Shown one piece after another: positions 18,201 to 26,332 of a DNA stretch of 64,000 bases. The position numbers and the translations under genes are program-made. Location of the stretch: the NCBI RefSeq assembly GCF_004745645.1, contig NZ_SRMB01000006.1:62001-126000 (forward strand), read 5' to 3'. The notes under the pieces are model-generated. The model searched no databases. It was not told the DNA's origin and saw only the letters and a list, made by a program, of their open reading frames with translations. How positions within the stretch are numbered: the first letter of the stretch is position 1; each line of letters begins with the position of its first letter. Source of the DNA: Hymenobacter metallicola. GTDB taxonomy: Bacteria; Bacteroidota; Bacteroidia; Cytophagales; Hymenobacteraceae.

Positions 18201-18393
18201 CCATGAAGCCGTCGAGCTGCTCGGGCGAGAGGCCCCCGTAGGGCTCGGCCACGTAGATGGCCGGCACGTCCATGCTGGGGAAAATATCCACGGCAATGTC
18301 GCGCACGGCGGCGAAGGCGAAAAAGAGGATGGCCAGCATGGCCACCACCACGGTGAGGGGCCGCTGCAGGGCCGACCGGATAAGTTCGTACAT
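15235..18393 (-). CDS. RND efflux pump, inner membrane permease (AcrB/HAE1-like)
   Basis: A 1052-residue protein of full RND length with the two repeated halves, large periplasmic loops after spans 1 and 7, and the fourth-span proton relay in GVLVDEATVTIENIH. This wording (VDEATVTIEN) differs from both the HME metal class and the standard HAE1 VDDAIVVVEN, so it belongs to a less studied branch. It exports substrates from the periplasm using the proton gradient. TolC lies 4 bp upstream and the adaptor 27 bp downstream, a complete tripartite system. Substrate unknown: drugs, solvents or metals are possible. Confidence 0.93.
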   Translation of the reverse strand: MYELIRSALQRPLTVVVAMLAILFFAFAAVRDIAVDIFPSMDVPAIYVAEPYGGLSPEQLDGFMANQFQNNFLFVSGVKKIETKSIQGLTLIKLSFYPGTDMAQAAAEVATQVSRATAFMPLGTLPPQVVRFDASSLPVGQLVLESDKSSLTQLQDLAASRIRPMFTTIPGVTSTAPFGGNIRTIVVKADPAKLRGYQLTPDDVVKAIASSNQPSAAGNVKMGDVAYMAPVNSLIENPADFLDVPLRTGAGPGVYLRDVATVEDAADVTTGYAVINGKRAIYMPVIKKADASTLKVVQQVKDKLPTLRALLPEDVKLSYAFDQSTYVANSLKSLVTEGILGAVLTGLMVLLFLRDWRSVLIVITTIPLSVLSAVILLKLFGQTLNIMTLSGLALAIGVLVDEATVTIENIHQHLERGKPKAQAIWDAAREIALPKLLILLCILAVFAPALIMEGVPRAMFLPLSLAVGFAMVASFLLSQTLVLVMANWLMKDHAPATGHGHDEPAEQTGFFARFQAGYQRLLVRAQGRQRGVVLGYLALSLLVVGAGFAVIGTDIFPQANSGQFQLRLREKVGTRLEKTEQTVAAVQAIINKEVGPDNVEISSTFVGTQPASFAVNSVFVFTTGPHEALMQVALKEGVHVNLSQLKERLRQRIHDAQPGLQLSFEPIELVEKVMSDGAPTPIQVNVGGKNLKEAAGHARKVLTQLRQIPFLRDVQIAQPLQYPALRIDVDRERAAQFGLTSQEITQSVVAATSSSRFTSKNLWLDPKSGLGYQVQVQLPEDQLTQLQDLEALPVKAGQARPTIGEVATVSARMMPGQIDRQGPYRLVSITANVQDRDLGTAAQAVRKALKQVGEPPRGVVANLVGQPQLLEDTMSSLQTGLGMAIVVIFLLLAANFQSFRLSLVVLSVVPAVVAGSLLMLLATGATLNLQSYMGMIMSVGVSVANAILLITSADHLRHEHRDVPLAARLAADTRIRPILMTSIAMIAGMLPMASGLGEGGDQIAPLGQAVIGGLIASTLASLLVLPHVFGWAMRRVGYESGSLLPARTRQAA

Positions 18394-18397
18394 GCGG

Positions 18398-19810
18398 CTA
18401 GGGCGTTACGGGGGTGAAAAAGAAGGAGAAGTCGCCGGCGGCGGCGGTTTGCAGCAGCACGGCCTGCCAGGCGGCGTTGGCGGTGAGCACCTGGTCCTGC
18501 TCGGCCTGCTGCAGCCCGTACAGGGCCTGCGTCACGTCGACCACGGTGGCGAGACCCGAGTTGTAAAGGGCCAGCTTCTGGCGGTAAGCCTGGCGGGCGG
18601 CGGCGAGCTGCAGCGGGGCCTGGCGGGCGCGCTCGGCGGCCAGCTGCAGGCGCTGCTCAGCGAGAGTGGCCTGGTTGCTGAGCTCCAGCTGCTGCTGGCG
18701 GTACTCGGCCTGCAGGCCCTGGGTGCGCAGGTTTTCGGCCTTGGCCTGGGCCTGCACGCGGGGCCAGTCAAGCAGGTCGAACACAAGGCCCACGCCCACG
18801 GCGTAGTTGAAGCGGGTGGGTGCGGCCCCGCCCAGCCCGTAGTCGGTCTGGCCATTGTAGCCCAGGCCGGAGCCCCGGCCCCACGTGGCGCCCAGCAGCG
18901 AAAGCCGGGGCCGGTACTGGCGGCGGATGACGGTTTCGCGGGCCTGCCCCAGGTCAATGGCCCGCTGCTGCAGCCCGAGCGTGGGGTGGGGGGCGGCCGG
19001 CGGCACCAGCGCGGGCGGCAGCGTGTGGTTGTAGAGCGTGTCGGGCTGCCAGGTGGTGCCGGGCTGGCCCAGCAGGGTGGAGAGGCGGGCCTGGCGGTCG
19101 GCTTCCTGCTCTTGGGCGCTGAGCAATGCCAGCTTCGACTGGGCCTCAGTGGCACGGGCTTGCGTGCTGTCAACGCCCGGGCGCAGGCCGTTCAGGGCCA
19201 GCCGGGTGATGGTCTTTTTGAGTACCGCAACGCGGCGCACGTCCTGCTCCCGCACCCGGCGCAGGCTTTGCGTGGCCAGCAAATCGAGGTAGGTCTGGGC
19301 TACGCGCAGCTGCTGGGTGAACAGCTCGTTGTCGGCATCAGCCTGGGCGTAGCCGCGGGCCGCTTCGGCGCGGGCCCGCTGGGCCGGGTACTGCCCGAAG
19401 GTCACCGGGCTCCACTCCGCCAGGGCCGTGCCCATACTGCCGAACACGGCGTTGTAGGAGTTATCCCCGCTCAGCGAGCCGCTGCTGGGGATGATGGTGC
19501 CGATGGGCAGCATGGTGCCCGCCACGGCGTTCGTGGAGCCGTAGCTCACCTGCCCGCTGAGCCGCACGGAGGGCAGGCGCTGGGTTTTAGTCTGGGCGAT
19601 ATCGGCCTCCGCGGCCTGCACCTGGTAGGCTTTGGCCTGCAGGTGCGGGGCCTGGGTGCGGGCCAGCTCCAGGGCTTCTTTTAAGGATAACGGTCGGCCC
19701 GCGACCGGGGCCTGGGCATGGCTGGCCGTTGTCGCCAGCAGCAGCGTGGCGGCCAGCAGCCAGCGGCCCGGTGACACCAGCCCCTGGGATAAATGACAAA
19801 AAGAAAACAT
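18398..19810 (-). CDS. TolC family outer membrane efflux channel
   Basis: A 470-residue protein with a signal peptide (LLAATLLLATTASHAQ) and two TolC-type helical repeats (LSLKEALELARTQAPHLQAK at the start of the first). It forms the trimeric outer membrane exit duct of the RND system. It is the first gene of the TolC-RND-adaptor-TlpA operon. A structured hairpin region lies 167 bp upstream of its start (see 19977-20033). Confidence 0.92.
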   Translation of the reverse strand: MFSFCHLSQGLVSPGRWLLAATLLLATTASHAQAPVAGRPLSLKEALELARTQAPHLQAKAYQVQAAEADIAQTKTQRLPSVRLSGQVSYGSTNAVAGTMLPIGTIIPSSGSLSGDNSYNAVFGSMGTALAEWSPVTFGQYPAQRARAEAARGYAQADADNELFTQQLRVAQTYLDLLATQSLRRVREQDVRRVAVLKKTITRLALNGLRPGVDSTQARATEAQSKLALLSAQEQEADRQARLSTLLGQPGTTWQPDTLYNHTLPPALVPPAAPHPTLGLQQRAIDLGQARETVIRRQYRPRLSLLGATWGRGSGLGYNGQTDYGLGGAAPTRFNYAVGVGLVFDLLDWPRVQAQAKAENLRTQGLQAEYRQQQLELSNQATLAEQRLQLAAERARQAPLQLAAARQAYRQKLALYNSGLATVVDVTQALYGLQQAEQDQVLTANAAWQAVLLQTAAAGDFSFFFTPVTP

Positions 19811-19976
19811 GGCTGAGAGAAGTCAGGACAGAAATCCGGGCCGGGCGCGCAGAGGCGTAGCCGGCCAGTTGACAGGCAGATTTGCTGGGGCTCTCAGGAA
19901 AAGGCGGGGCTGCTCGGTGGCCGGTGGCCGGGGCAGCAGAAGGGTGCCACGCAGGGTGGCAGGCCGGTCAGGGCAT

Positions 19977-20033
19977 AAAAAAACCCGTCATCACCCCCAC
20001 TAGCAGGGGCAATTAACCGGGTACAAACCCGGC
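19977..20033 (-). terminator. Terminator or attenuator before the efflux operon
   Basis: On the minus strand a GCCGGGT/ACCCGGT hairpin (20033-20015) is followed by a GCCCC/GGGGG hairpin closed by ACCCG/CGGGT and seven T residues (19983-19977). The ACCCG segment can pair either with the upstream GGGT or with the downstream CGGGT before the T run, the mutually exclusive logic of an attenuator. It can also be read simply as the terminator of the 20050-20421 gene. Confidence 0.6.
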
Positions 20034-20049
20034 TCCACTGCGCATTTTC

Positions 20050-20421
20050 CTAAGAAAAGCGAACGGGCGGAGCCTTGTTGGGGTGGTTGGCAAACGACTG
20101 CTCGGGGCCGGCATTCGGGCCGCGGGCAGGGTTGAGCGTGGGCTCGTCGGCCGGAAACAGGAGGCCGAAATACAGGGCCGGAAAGTCGTCGCCCAGCACG
20201 AGGTCGAGCGGCAGCAGCTTGGCTTTCGCTACCGGCGCGTGGTCGGCCTGCGGGTCCGCCTGTACGGTTTGCAGCTTCTTCTTGCAGAGGCCGGTCTGAG
20301 ATGGTGCCTGCTGGCTGCTATAGTCCGTAGGCGGTGCCAGGACCCGGGCAGGCAGTGGCTGGCAATGCAGGTAAATACCCGCATAGAGCAGCAACAGCAG
20401 ATGAGTCAGCAGACGAGACAT
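20050..20421 (-). CDS. Small secreted hypothetical protein
   Basis: Not recognised. The 123-residue protein starts with a hydrophobic signal-like segment (LLTHLLLLLYAGIYLHCQ) and contains few cysteines, including GLCKKK, and a hydrophobic patch LLPLDLVLGDDFPALYFGLL. It is Pro/Ala-rich and probably periplasmic or lipid-attached. It precedes the efflux operon on the same strand with a terminator-like structure between. Small secreted proteins of this kind often accompany metal efflux genes, but no metal motif is visible here. Confidence 0.5.
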   Translation of the reverse strand: MSRLLTHLLLLLYAGIYLHCQPLPARVLAPPTDYSSQQAPSQTGLCKKKLQTVQADPQADHAPVAKAKLLPLDLVLGDDFPALYFGLLFPADEPTLNPARGPNAGPEQSFANHPNKAPPVRFS

Positions 20422-20620
20422 AGACTAACGGGAGCAGGTGCAAAGGTGCACACTTTTGCCGGATAGCACGGAATGCAAAGGCGCACCAGTTTGCAAGAGG
20501 GTTGCAGCCCGACACCGGATATGCCCCCGGTTTCATACTATCTGCCCTCGTAAATAGCGGTCCGGTCGGTTGCCACCGGCCACCTAAACCGTTGGGTGCT
20601 GCCCCAGCTGACAGTCCCCG

Positions 20621-21316
20621 TTAGCCCTGGGGCGTCACGTTGAAAAAATTGCCCACCACGGCCGACAATGCCATGGCCAGCACCCCCCAGAAGGTTACCC
20701 GGGCGGCCGCTTTCAGCACGCTGGACCCACCTACGTAGGCGGCCAGTCCACCCAGCGCAGCCAGAAACAACAGGGAGGTAATGGAAACCGTCCAGCTCAG
20801 ATACGTCGCCGGGGCCACCAGAATGACCAGCAGCGGCAGCGCCGCGCCCACGGTAAACGTAGCCGCTGACGCCAGCACCGCCTGAATCGGGTTGGCGCTC
20901 ATGGTTTCGGAAATGCCCAGCTCCTCCCGGGCGTGGGTACCCAGCGCGTCCCGGGCCATCAGCTGCTCGGCCACCTGCGCGGCCAAGTCCGGTTCCACCC
21001 CGCGCTCCACGTAGATGGTGGTGAGTTCCTGATGTTCCGCGTCGGCATCGTTGATTAACTCGGCCTGCTCCCGGGCCAGGTCCGCCGCTTCCGTATCGGC
21101 CTGCGAGCTGACGGAAACGTATTCGCCCGTCGCCATGGACATGGCCCCCGCCACCAGCCCGGCCACGCCGGCCACCAGCACACTCTCCCGCGTGGCGCTG
21201 GCGGCAGCTACCCCCACTACCAGGCTGGCCGTGGAAATAATGCCGTCGTTGGCTCCGAGCACGGCGGCCCGTAACCAACCAATCCGATGCGTGCGATGCT
21301 GCTCCAGGTGTCTCAT
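20621..21316 (-). CDS. VIT1/CCC1 family transporter
   Basis: A 231-residue membrane protein of the VIT/CCC1 family, which moves Fe2+ or Mn2+. I chose the start at MRHLEQHRTHRIGW (21316), the usual N-terminus of the family. It has the signature LRAAVLGANDGIISTASLVVG, an AGAMSMATGEYVSVSSQADT stretch with metal-site residues, an acidic amphipathic loop (about 85-145) and three more spans at the C-terminus. It lies between the 5'-nucleotidase gene and the efflux operon on the same strand. Confidence 0.9.
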   Translation of the reverse strand: MRHLEQHRTHRIGWLRAAVLGANDGIISTASLVVGVAAASATRESVLVAGVAGLVAGAMSMATGEYVSVSSQADTEAADLAREQAELINDADAEHQELTTIYVERGVEPDLAAQVAEQLMARDALGTHAREELGISETMSANPIQAVLASAATFTVGAALPLLVILVAPATYLSWTVSITSLLFLAALGGLAAYVGGSSVLKAAARVTFWGVLAMALSAVVGNFFNVTPQG

Positions 21317-21423
21317 AGGGAAAGGGAAACGGGGTGAAGCCTTCTGTACGAACGCGCGCAACCGCAGGACATCATGACCCTCCGGCCGAATCGTCTAACG
21401 CTGATTTTGCAGGAACCAGCCGC

Positions 21424-23082
21424 TCACTTCGCCGCCACCACCTGCACCCGTGCCAGCGTGGGCGGCGCCACGGTGCTGCGTCTACGCATCCCCGCCTCCA
21501 CTACCTCCGTCACACCCTTGTCCAGCTTCTGGATATTCTGGCCCTTCGCGAAGGTGGTGTAGCGGTGGATGCCGCTGAGCATGCCGTTGTGGGTGACGAC
21601 CCGGTAGCGGCGCGGCGGGTTGAGCGGCTGCCCGTTTACCTGCACTTCACTCACGCGCTGGCCGGTGGGTTGGTTCAGGTCGGCCGTCCAGTCCAGCCCG
21701 CTGGACTGTAGTAGCCCGCCCACGCGGGCCAGGTCGTTGCCGGGGTTCTGGTTGGTGGCCGTCTGCTCCAGCAACTGGAGCACCTGCGCGCCGGTCAGCT
21801 CCAGCGTCACCACTTTGGAGGGGTGGGGCAGCAGGGTGTAAAGCATTTCGCGGGTGATGGGACCGGGTTCCAGCGACACGCCGTAGCCCACGCCGGGCAG
21901 GAAGGCCAGCTCGGCGCCGGTGGCTTCGCGCAGCAGCTGGCCGGCCAACTGGTCGAAGGGGCTGGCCGACTTGTACTGCCGCCCGATGCGGCCGGTAGCC
22001 GTGGCCAGCACCGCTTCCAGCTGCGCTTTGTGCGGGGCCCGCAGCGAGTCCACCAGTTGCGCTATCTTCGACTCGGCGGGGTATTCCGTGGTCCAGAGCG
22101 TGGGCGCGATGCCCTCCACGCTGGTCACCTTGCCGTCCTTCACCTGCACGGTAAGCTGGCCCAGCACGGCCGCGTCCGACAGCGCCTGCACCACCCACAC
22201 ATTCCCAATGTGGCGGGGCGGGGCAATCCGGTCGTGGGAGTGCGCCCCTACGATCAGGTCGATGCCCGGCACCTCCCGCGCCAGCAACTCATCCACCTTG
22301 GTGCCCTGGTGGGAGAGAATTACCACCACGTCGGCGCGGGCCTGTAGGCCCGGCACGTAGCGCCGGGCCGCCTCCAGGCCGCTGCCGAAGGTCAGCTCCT
22401 GGGTGTTATCGGGGTTGCCGGTCTGGGCCGTGTTGTGGTAGGCCAGCGCCAGCACGCCCACGCGTAGGCCGCCCACGGTAAACACCTGGGTCGGCTCACC
22501 CAGAAACGGCTGGCCCGTCGCTTTTTCGAGCACGTTGGCCCCACGCATGGGAAAGCGGGCCAACTGCTGCAGTTCGCGAGTGCGGGCCGTGCCGTAGTCG
22601 AAGTCGTGGTTGCCCAGGGCCATGAACTGGTAGCCCAGCGCGTTCATCAGCCGGATGTTGGCCGCGCCCTTGGTCAGGTTGGCCAGCAGGTCGTCGCTGA
22701 ATGTGTCGCCCCCATCCAGCAGCAGCACGTTGCCGGCACCCCGCTCCTGCCGGACCCGCTGCACGGCCGTGGCCAGGTGGGCAAAGCCGCCCACCTGGCC
22801 GGCGCGCTCAAACGAGGACGGGCTGCGGCCCGCGTCGCCGGTCTGGGCGGTAGCGTTGCCGGGACTCACGGCGAAGGGTCGGTGCCGGCCGTGGATATCG
22901 TTGGTGTGCAGAATGGTGAAGGAGCCACTGGCTGACTGAACAGGCGGCCGGGAAGTGGAGCCCTGGCAACTGCTCAGGCCCCAGGCCGTCGCTAGTACCA
23001 GACTGCCCAGCGCCACTCCGCGCCACGCGCATAAAAACCGCGAGAAAGAGGCGCCAGGCCGGTTATGCGAGAAAACTGACAT
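21424..23082 (-). CDS. Lipoprotein 5'-nucleotidase / metallophosphatase
   Basis: A 552-residue protein. I chose the Met at 23082 (MSVFSHNRPG), giving a signal peptide and lipobox ending at Cys39 (GLSSC); a longer frame upstream would overlap the divergent regulator. The calcineurin-like domain has TNDIHGR, LLDGGDTF, GNHDFDYG and GAHSHDR metal-binding motifs, followed by a 5'-nucleotidase C-terminal domain. It hydrolyses nucleotides or related phosphoesters in the periplasm or at the surface. It is divergent from the ArsR-type sensor of the sulfur island with an operator-like region between, so it may be part of that regulon; a SoxB-like role is less likely because it keeps the canonical GNHD. 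Confidence 0.88.
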   Translation of the reverse strand: MSVFSHNRPGASFSRFLCAWRGVALGSLVLATAWGLSSCQGSTSRPPVQSASGSFTILHTNDIHGRHRPFAVSPGNATAQTGDAGRSPSSFERAGQVGGFAHLATAVQRVRQERGAGNVLLLDGGDTFSDDLLANLTKGAANIRLMNALGYQFMALGNHDFDYGTARTRELQQLARFPMRGANVLEKATGQPFLGEPTQVFTVGGLRVGVLALAYHNTAQTGNPDNTQELTFGSGLEAARRYVPGLQARADVVVILSHQGTKVDELLAREVPGIDLIVGAHSHDRIAPPRHIGNVWVVQALSDAAVLGQLTVQVKDGKVTSVEGIAPTLWTTEYPAESKIAQLVDSLRAPHKAQLEAVLATATGRIGRQYKSASPFDQLAGQLLREATGAELAFLPGVGYGVSLEPGPITREMLYTLLPHPSKVVTLELTGAQVLQLLEQTATNQNPGNDLARVGGLLQSSGLDWTADLNQPTGQRVSEVQVNGQPLNPPRRYRVVTHNGMLSGIHRYTTFAKGQNIQKLDKGVTEVVEAGMRRRSTVAPPTLARVQVVAAK

Positions 23083-23123
23083 GTGAAAAGAATTTTTTTG
23101 GAACCAAAGAGGAAGGCAAGGTT

Positions 23124-23155
23124 GTATACATGAACAAATGAACATACATTTGTAG
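23124..23155. promoter_or_regulatory. Operator-like region between nucleotidase and regulator
   Basis: Contains TACATGAACAA (23127-23137) followed by ATGAACATAC. The identical 11-mer recurs at 23510-23520 in front of the TSUP gene, so both are probably bound by the regulator encoded at 23162. Confidence 0.65.
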
Positions 23156-23161
23156 CACCTT

Positions 23162-23485
23162 ATGAAAACGACCACTGCCACCGCTCCTGCCGACTTGAAT
23201 CTGACCACTGAGAAGATGGAGAAGGTGGCGTTCATTCTCAAGACCACGGCCCATCCGACGCGCATCGCCATTGTGCAGCTGCTCGCCAACCAAGAGCGCC
23301 TGTCCGTGACCGAACTCAGCGAGGAATTGAATATCGAGCAGAGCTTAGTGTCCCACCACTTGACCGGCATGAAGCTTAAGGGCATCCTGAGCAGCCACCG
23401 CGACGGCAAGAATATCTTCTACGCCCTGAAGATGCGCGAAGTGGTGGACGTGATTCAGTGCCTGGCCGGCTGCACGTTCCTGTAA
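23162..23485 (+). CDS. ArsR-type regulator of the sulfur island
   Basis: A 107-residue winged-helix protein of the ArsR/SmtB family (HPTRIAIVQLLANQERLSVT, then SEELNIEQSLVSHHLTGMK, the recognition helix region). The only cysteines are near the end, in QCLAGC. BigR/SqrR-type persulfide sensors use one Cys in the alpha-2 helix and one near the C-terminus; here both lie together at the end, so sensing would differ. It heads the sulfur genes and its predicted operator 11-mer occurs at its own and at the next promoter, suggesting repression of both. Confidence 0.85.
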   Translation: MKTTTATAPADLNLTTEKMEKVAFILKTTAHPTRIAIVQLLANQERLSVTELSEELNIEQSLVSHHLTGMKLKGILSSHRDGKNIFYALKMREVVDVIQCLAGCTFL

Positions 23486-23509
23486 GGGAGTCGGCTTTTT
23501 TTGCTGAAA

Positions 23510-23520
23510 TACATGAACAA
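23510..23520 (+). promoter_or_regulatory. Second TACATGAACAA operator copy
   Basis: Exact repeat of the 11-mer at 23127, located between the regulator and the TSUP gene, 35 bp before the latter's start. Confidence 0.6.
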
Positions 23521-23554
23521 CCTTTCATAACTACATACGTTCACCCGTTCACGC

Positions 23555-24370
23555 ATGTTACATTACCTCGGCTACTTCGCGGCTATTTTCATCGGCCTCT
23601 CCCTCGGCATCATGGGCGGGGGCGGCTCCATCCTCACCGTGCCGGTGCTGGTGTATCTGATGGGCGTAAGTCCGGTGCTGAGCACAGCATACTCCCTGTT
23701 TGTGGTGGGCTCCACCTCCGTAGTAGGCGCCTGGGGCTACTTCCGCAATGGGCTGGTGTCGCTGAAAACGGCCGTGGTGTTCCTGCTTCCTTCGCTGCTG
23801 GCCGTGTTTGCGGTGCGCAAGCTGCTGATGCCGGCCATTCCCCACGAGTTGTTCACGGTCGGCAGCATCGTGTTCACGAAAGACTTGCTGGTGCTGGTGG
23901 CCTTTGCCGTGCTGATGGTCGTAGCCGCCACGTCGATGATTCGCAGTAAGCAGGCCGAGGTCGTGCTCGACGAGGAGTTGCATCAGAAGCACGCGTTCAA
24001 TTACCCGCTCGTGCTGGGCATCGGCCTGGTGGTGGGCACGCTCACGGGCTTCGTGGGCGCCGGCGGCGGCTTTCTGATTATTCCGGCCCTGGTGCTGGGG
24101 GCCCGCCTGCCCATGAAGCTGGCCGTGGGCACCTCGCTGGCCATCATTGCCCTGAACTCGCTCATCGGTTTCACCGGCGACCTCAGCGCGGGCACGCCCA
24201 TTGCCTGGTCGTTTCTGGCGGGCTTCCTGGCCTTCGCCCTGGGTGGCATCGTCCTCGGCACGTACCTGGCCCGCTTCATTCCCGGCGCTAAGCTCAAGCC
24301 GGCCTTCGGCTGGTTCACGCTGGCCATGGGTACGTTTATTCTGCTGCGCGAGCTGGTCTTCACCTCCTAA
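23555..24370 (+). CDS. TSUP (TauE/SafE) family sulfite/sulfur-anion exporter
   Basis: A 271-residue inner membrane protein with about eight spans and the family repeats [20 protein letters not shown] and [24 protein letters not shown] proteins export sulfite, sulfoacetate or related anions; one next to a persulfide dioxygenase would remove the sulfite formed. It is the first gene after the regulator and leads a run of eight more plus-strand genes. Confidence 0.92.
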   Translation: MLHYLGYFAAIFIGLSLGIMGGGGSILTVPVLVYLMGVSPVLSTAYSLFVVGSTSVVGAWGYFRNGLVSLKTAVVFLLPSLLAVFAVRKLLMPAIPHELFTVGSIVFTKDLLVLVAFAVLMVVAATSMIRSKQAEVVLDEELHQKHAFNYPLVLGIGLVVGTLTGFVGAGGGFLIIPALVLGARLPMKLAVGTSLAIIALNSLIGFTGDLSAGTPIAWSFLAGFLAFALGGIVLGTYLARFIPGAKLKPAFGWFTLAMGTFILLRELVFTS

Positions 24371-24462
24371 GCCGCTGACCCTCCCCCCGGCAGTTCTCGT
24401 TTTACTTCTTTTCCTGCGTTGCTTTCTTTTCGCTTCCACTCACCTCCCAACCGCTTTCCGTC

Positions 24463-25818
24463 ATGAAAATCGAACAGTTTGAAGACAAGGGCCTGGCCCA
24501 TTTCTCCTATGCTATCCTCAGCGAGTCGGCCCGCCAAATCGTGCTCATCGACCCGGCCCGCAACCCGCAGCCCTACTACGACTACGCGAAGGCGAATGAC
24601 GCCAAAATCGTCAGCATCATCGAAACCCACCCCCACGCTGACTTCGTGTCGTCGCACCTCGAAATTGCCCAGGCCACCGGCGCCGTCATCCGCGTGAGTA
24701 AGCTGCTGGGAGCCGACTACGCCCACGAAGCCTTCGACGAAGGGCAGGAGTTCACCGTCGGTAAGCTCACGTTCCGGGCCCTGAACACGCCCGGCCATTC
24801 CCCCGACTCGATCAGTATTGTGCTCAGCCGAGAAGGAAAGGACGAAGCCGTCTTCACCGGCGACACGCTCTTTATCGGCGATGTGGGCCGCCCCGACCTG
24901 CGCGAAAGCGCCGGCAACATGACGGCCAAGCGCGAGGAGCTGGCCCGGCAGATGTACCACTCGCTGCGCGACAAGCTCATGCCGCTGGCCGGCACGGTGC
25001 TCGTATACCCCGCCCACGGCGCGGGCAGCCTGTGCGGCAAGGCCCTGAGCGGGGCCAACAGCAGCACGATTGCCGATGAGAAATTTGGTAACCCCATGCT
25101 GCGGGAGTTGAGCGAGGCGGAGTTCGTGAAAGAGCTGCTCCAGGACCAGCCCTTCATCCCCAAATACTTCGGCTACGACGTGGCCCTCAACAAAGCCGGC
25201 GCGCCCGACTACGCGCCGAGCGTGCAGCAGGTGCCGCGCCTGACCGCCGGTGCAAAGCTGGAAACCGGTGCGGTCATCATCGATTCGCGTCCCGAGGCTG
25301 AGTTTAAAAAAGGGCACGCTGACGGCGCTATCAACATTCAACAGGGCGGCAAATTTGAAACTTGGCTGGGCTCGATTGTCGGCCCCGAGGAGCCATTCTA
25401 TCTCATTGCGGCCGACGAGGCCACGCTCGAAGACCTGATTCAGAAAACGGCCAAAATCGGGTACGAGCCGCTGATTAAGGGCGCGCTGGTGGGCACGCCC
25501 GCTACCGAAGCCACCATGCCCGTGCTGGACGTGGAGCAGTTCCGCCAGCACCCGGAGCTGTACACCATCGTGGACATCCGTAACGCCACCGAGCACCGCG
25601 ACGAGCCCATTTTTGCCGGCTCCCTGAGCATTCCGCTGCCCGAGCTGCGGGAGCGGGCTGGCGAGATTCCAACCGATAAGCCCGTGGTGGTGCATTGCGC
25701 CGGCGGCTACCGCTCGGCGGCCGGCTCCAGCATCGTGGCCGACGCGCTGCCCGGCACCCAGGTGCTGGATTTGAGCGAGGCCGTGAAATCCTTCCAGTCG
25801 GCTGCGGCCGCGCACTAA
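24463..25818 (+). CDS. Persulfide dioxygenase-rhodanese fusion (CstB-like)
   Basis: A 451-residue protein. The N-terminal metallo-beta-lactamase domain has ETHPHADFVSSH (H56, H58, D60), NTPGHSPD and FTGDTLFIGDVGRPDL, as in ETHE1-type persulfide dioxygenases. Two rhodanese domains follow: the first (about 265-350) lacks a catalytic Cys, and the second carries HCAGGYRSA with Cys412. Such fusions oxidise glutathione or other low-molecular-weight persulfides to sulfite and thiosulfate in the cytoplasm. Next to rhodanese and sulfur-transport genes it is the core enzyme of the island. Confidence 0.93.
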   Translation: MKIEQFEDKGLAHFSYAILSESARQIVLIDPARNPQPYYDYAKANDAKIVSIIETHPHADFVSSHLEIAQATGAVIRVSKLLGADYAHEAFDEGQEFTVGKLTFRALNTPGHSPDSISIVLSREGKDEAVFTGDTLFIGDVGRPDLRESAGNMTAKREELARQMYHSLRDKLMPLAGTVLVYPAHGAGSLCGKALSGANSSTIADEKFGNPMLRELSEAEFVKELLQDQPFIPKYFGYDVALNKAGAPDYAPSVQQVPRLTAGAKLETGAVIIDSRPEAEFKKGHADGAINIQQGGKFETWLGSIVGPEEPFYLIAADEATLEDLIQKTAKIGYEPLIKGALVGTPATEATMPVLDVEQFRQHPELYTIVDIRNATEHRDEPIFAGSLSIPLPELRERAGEIPTDKPVVVHCAGGYRSAAGSSIVADALPGTQVLDLSEAVKSFQSAAAAH

Positions 25819-25898
25819 TTCCGCCGGAGAGTGCCGCCGCCCAGCCCTGGCCGGGTGGCGGCTACGCTCAAGCCTTCACTTTTTATCCTATTTCCGCC

Positions 25899-26237
25899 AT
25901 GTTTGGTCTCTTTAATTCCGCTTCCAAAGCCTATCAGGACTTGAAGCCCGCTGACTTTTCTGCCGCCGTGCGCCAGCCCGGCGCAGTGCTACTGGACGTG
26001 CGCCGGCCCGACGAGTTTGCCGGCGGCCACCTGCCCGGCGCGGTGAACCTGGACGTGACCGCGCCCGACTTCGCCCGGCGGGTCGCGGTCCTAGATAAAA
26101 CCAAGCCCACCTACGTGTATTGCCGCAGCGGGGCCCGCTCAGCGACGGCCGCGGCTCAACTCACCGGGGCTGGCTTCACCACGGTGGCCAACCTGCTGGG
26201 GGGCGTGCTGGACTGGCCTGAAAAGCTGGTTCGCTAA
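25899..26237 (+). CDS. Single-domain rhodanese sulfurtransferase
   Basis: A 112-residue cytoplasmic rhodanese with the active loop YCRSGARSAT (Cys75) and the DVRRPDEF motif. I chose the Met at 25899 (MFGLFNSASKAY); the longer upstream frame overlaps the dioxygenase gene. It would carry sulfane sulfur between donors and the dioxygenase or other acceptors. Confidence 0.93.
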   Translation: MFGLFNSASKAYQDLKPADFSAAVRQPGAVLLDVRRPDEFAGGHLPGAVNLDVTAPDFARRVAVLDKTKPTYVYCRSGARSATAAAQLTGAGFTTVANLLGGVLDWPEKLVR

Positions 26238-26332
26238 CCCGCATCCATTTTCCACTTCCTTTTTAGCAAGGACTCCGGCCGGCAGCAGCTGCGGGCTGGC
26301 TGGAGCCCTATTTCCTTTGACTTTCTGACTTC

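Noticed and set aside
16423-18417. A 664-codon open frame opposite the RND pump gene
   Set aside because: Its product is Gly/His/Arg/Gln-rich without any family feature, and the minus-strand RND protein has every motif of its family. It is a mirror effect of high GC content.
19811-20049. Possible cobalamin or TPP riboswitch before the efflux operon
   Set aside because: Checked both strands for conserved boxes of these classes; the needed sequences are not present. Only terminator-like hairpins remain.
23083-23409. Upstream extension of the 5'-nucleotidase frame across the regulator gene
   Set aside because: It would run antisense through the ArsR-type gene and precede the clear signal peptide and lipobox that start at 23082.
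24367-25815. A 482-codon open frame opposite the persulfide dioxygenase gene
   Set aside because: No recognisable domain; the plus-strand frame has complete dioxygenase and rhodanese motifs.
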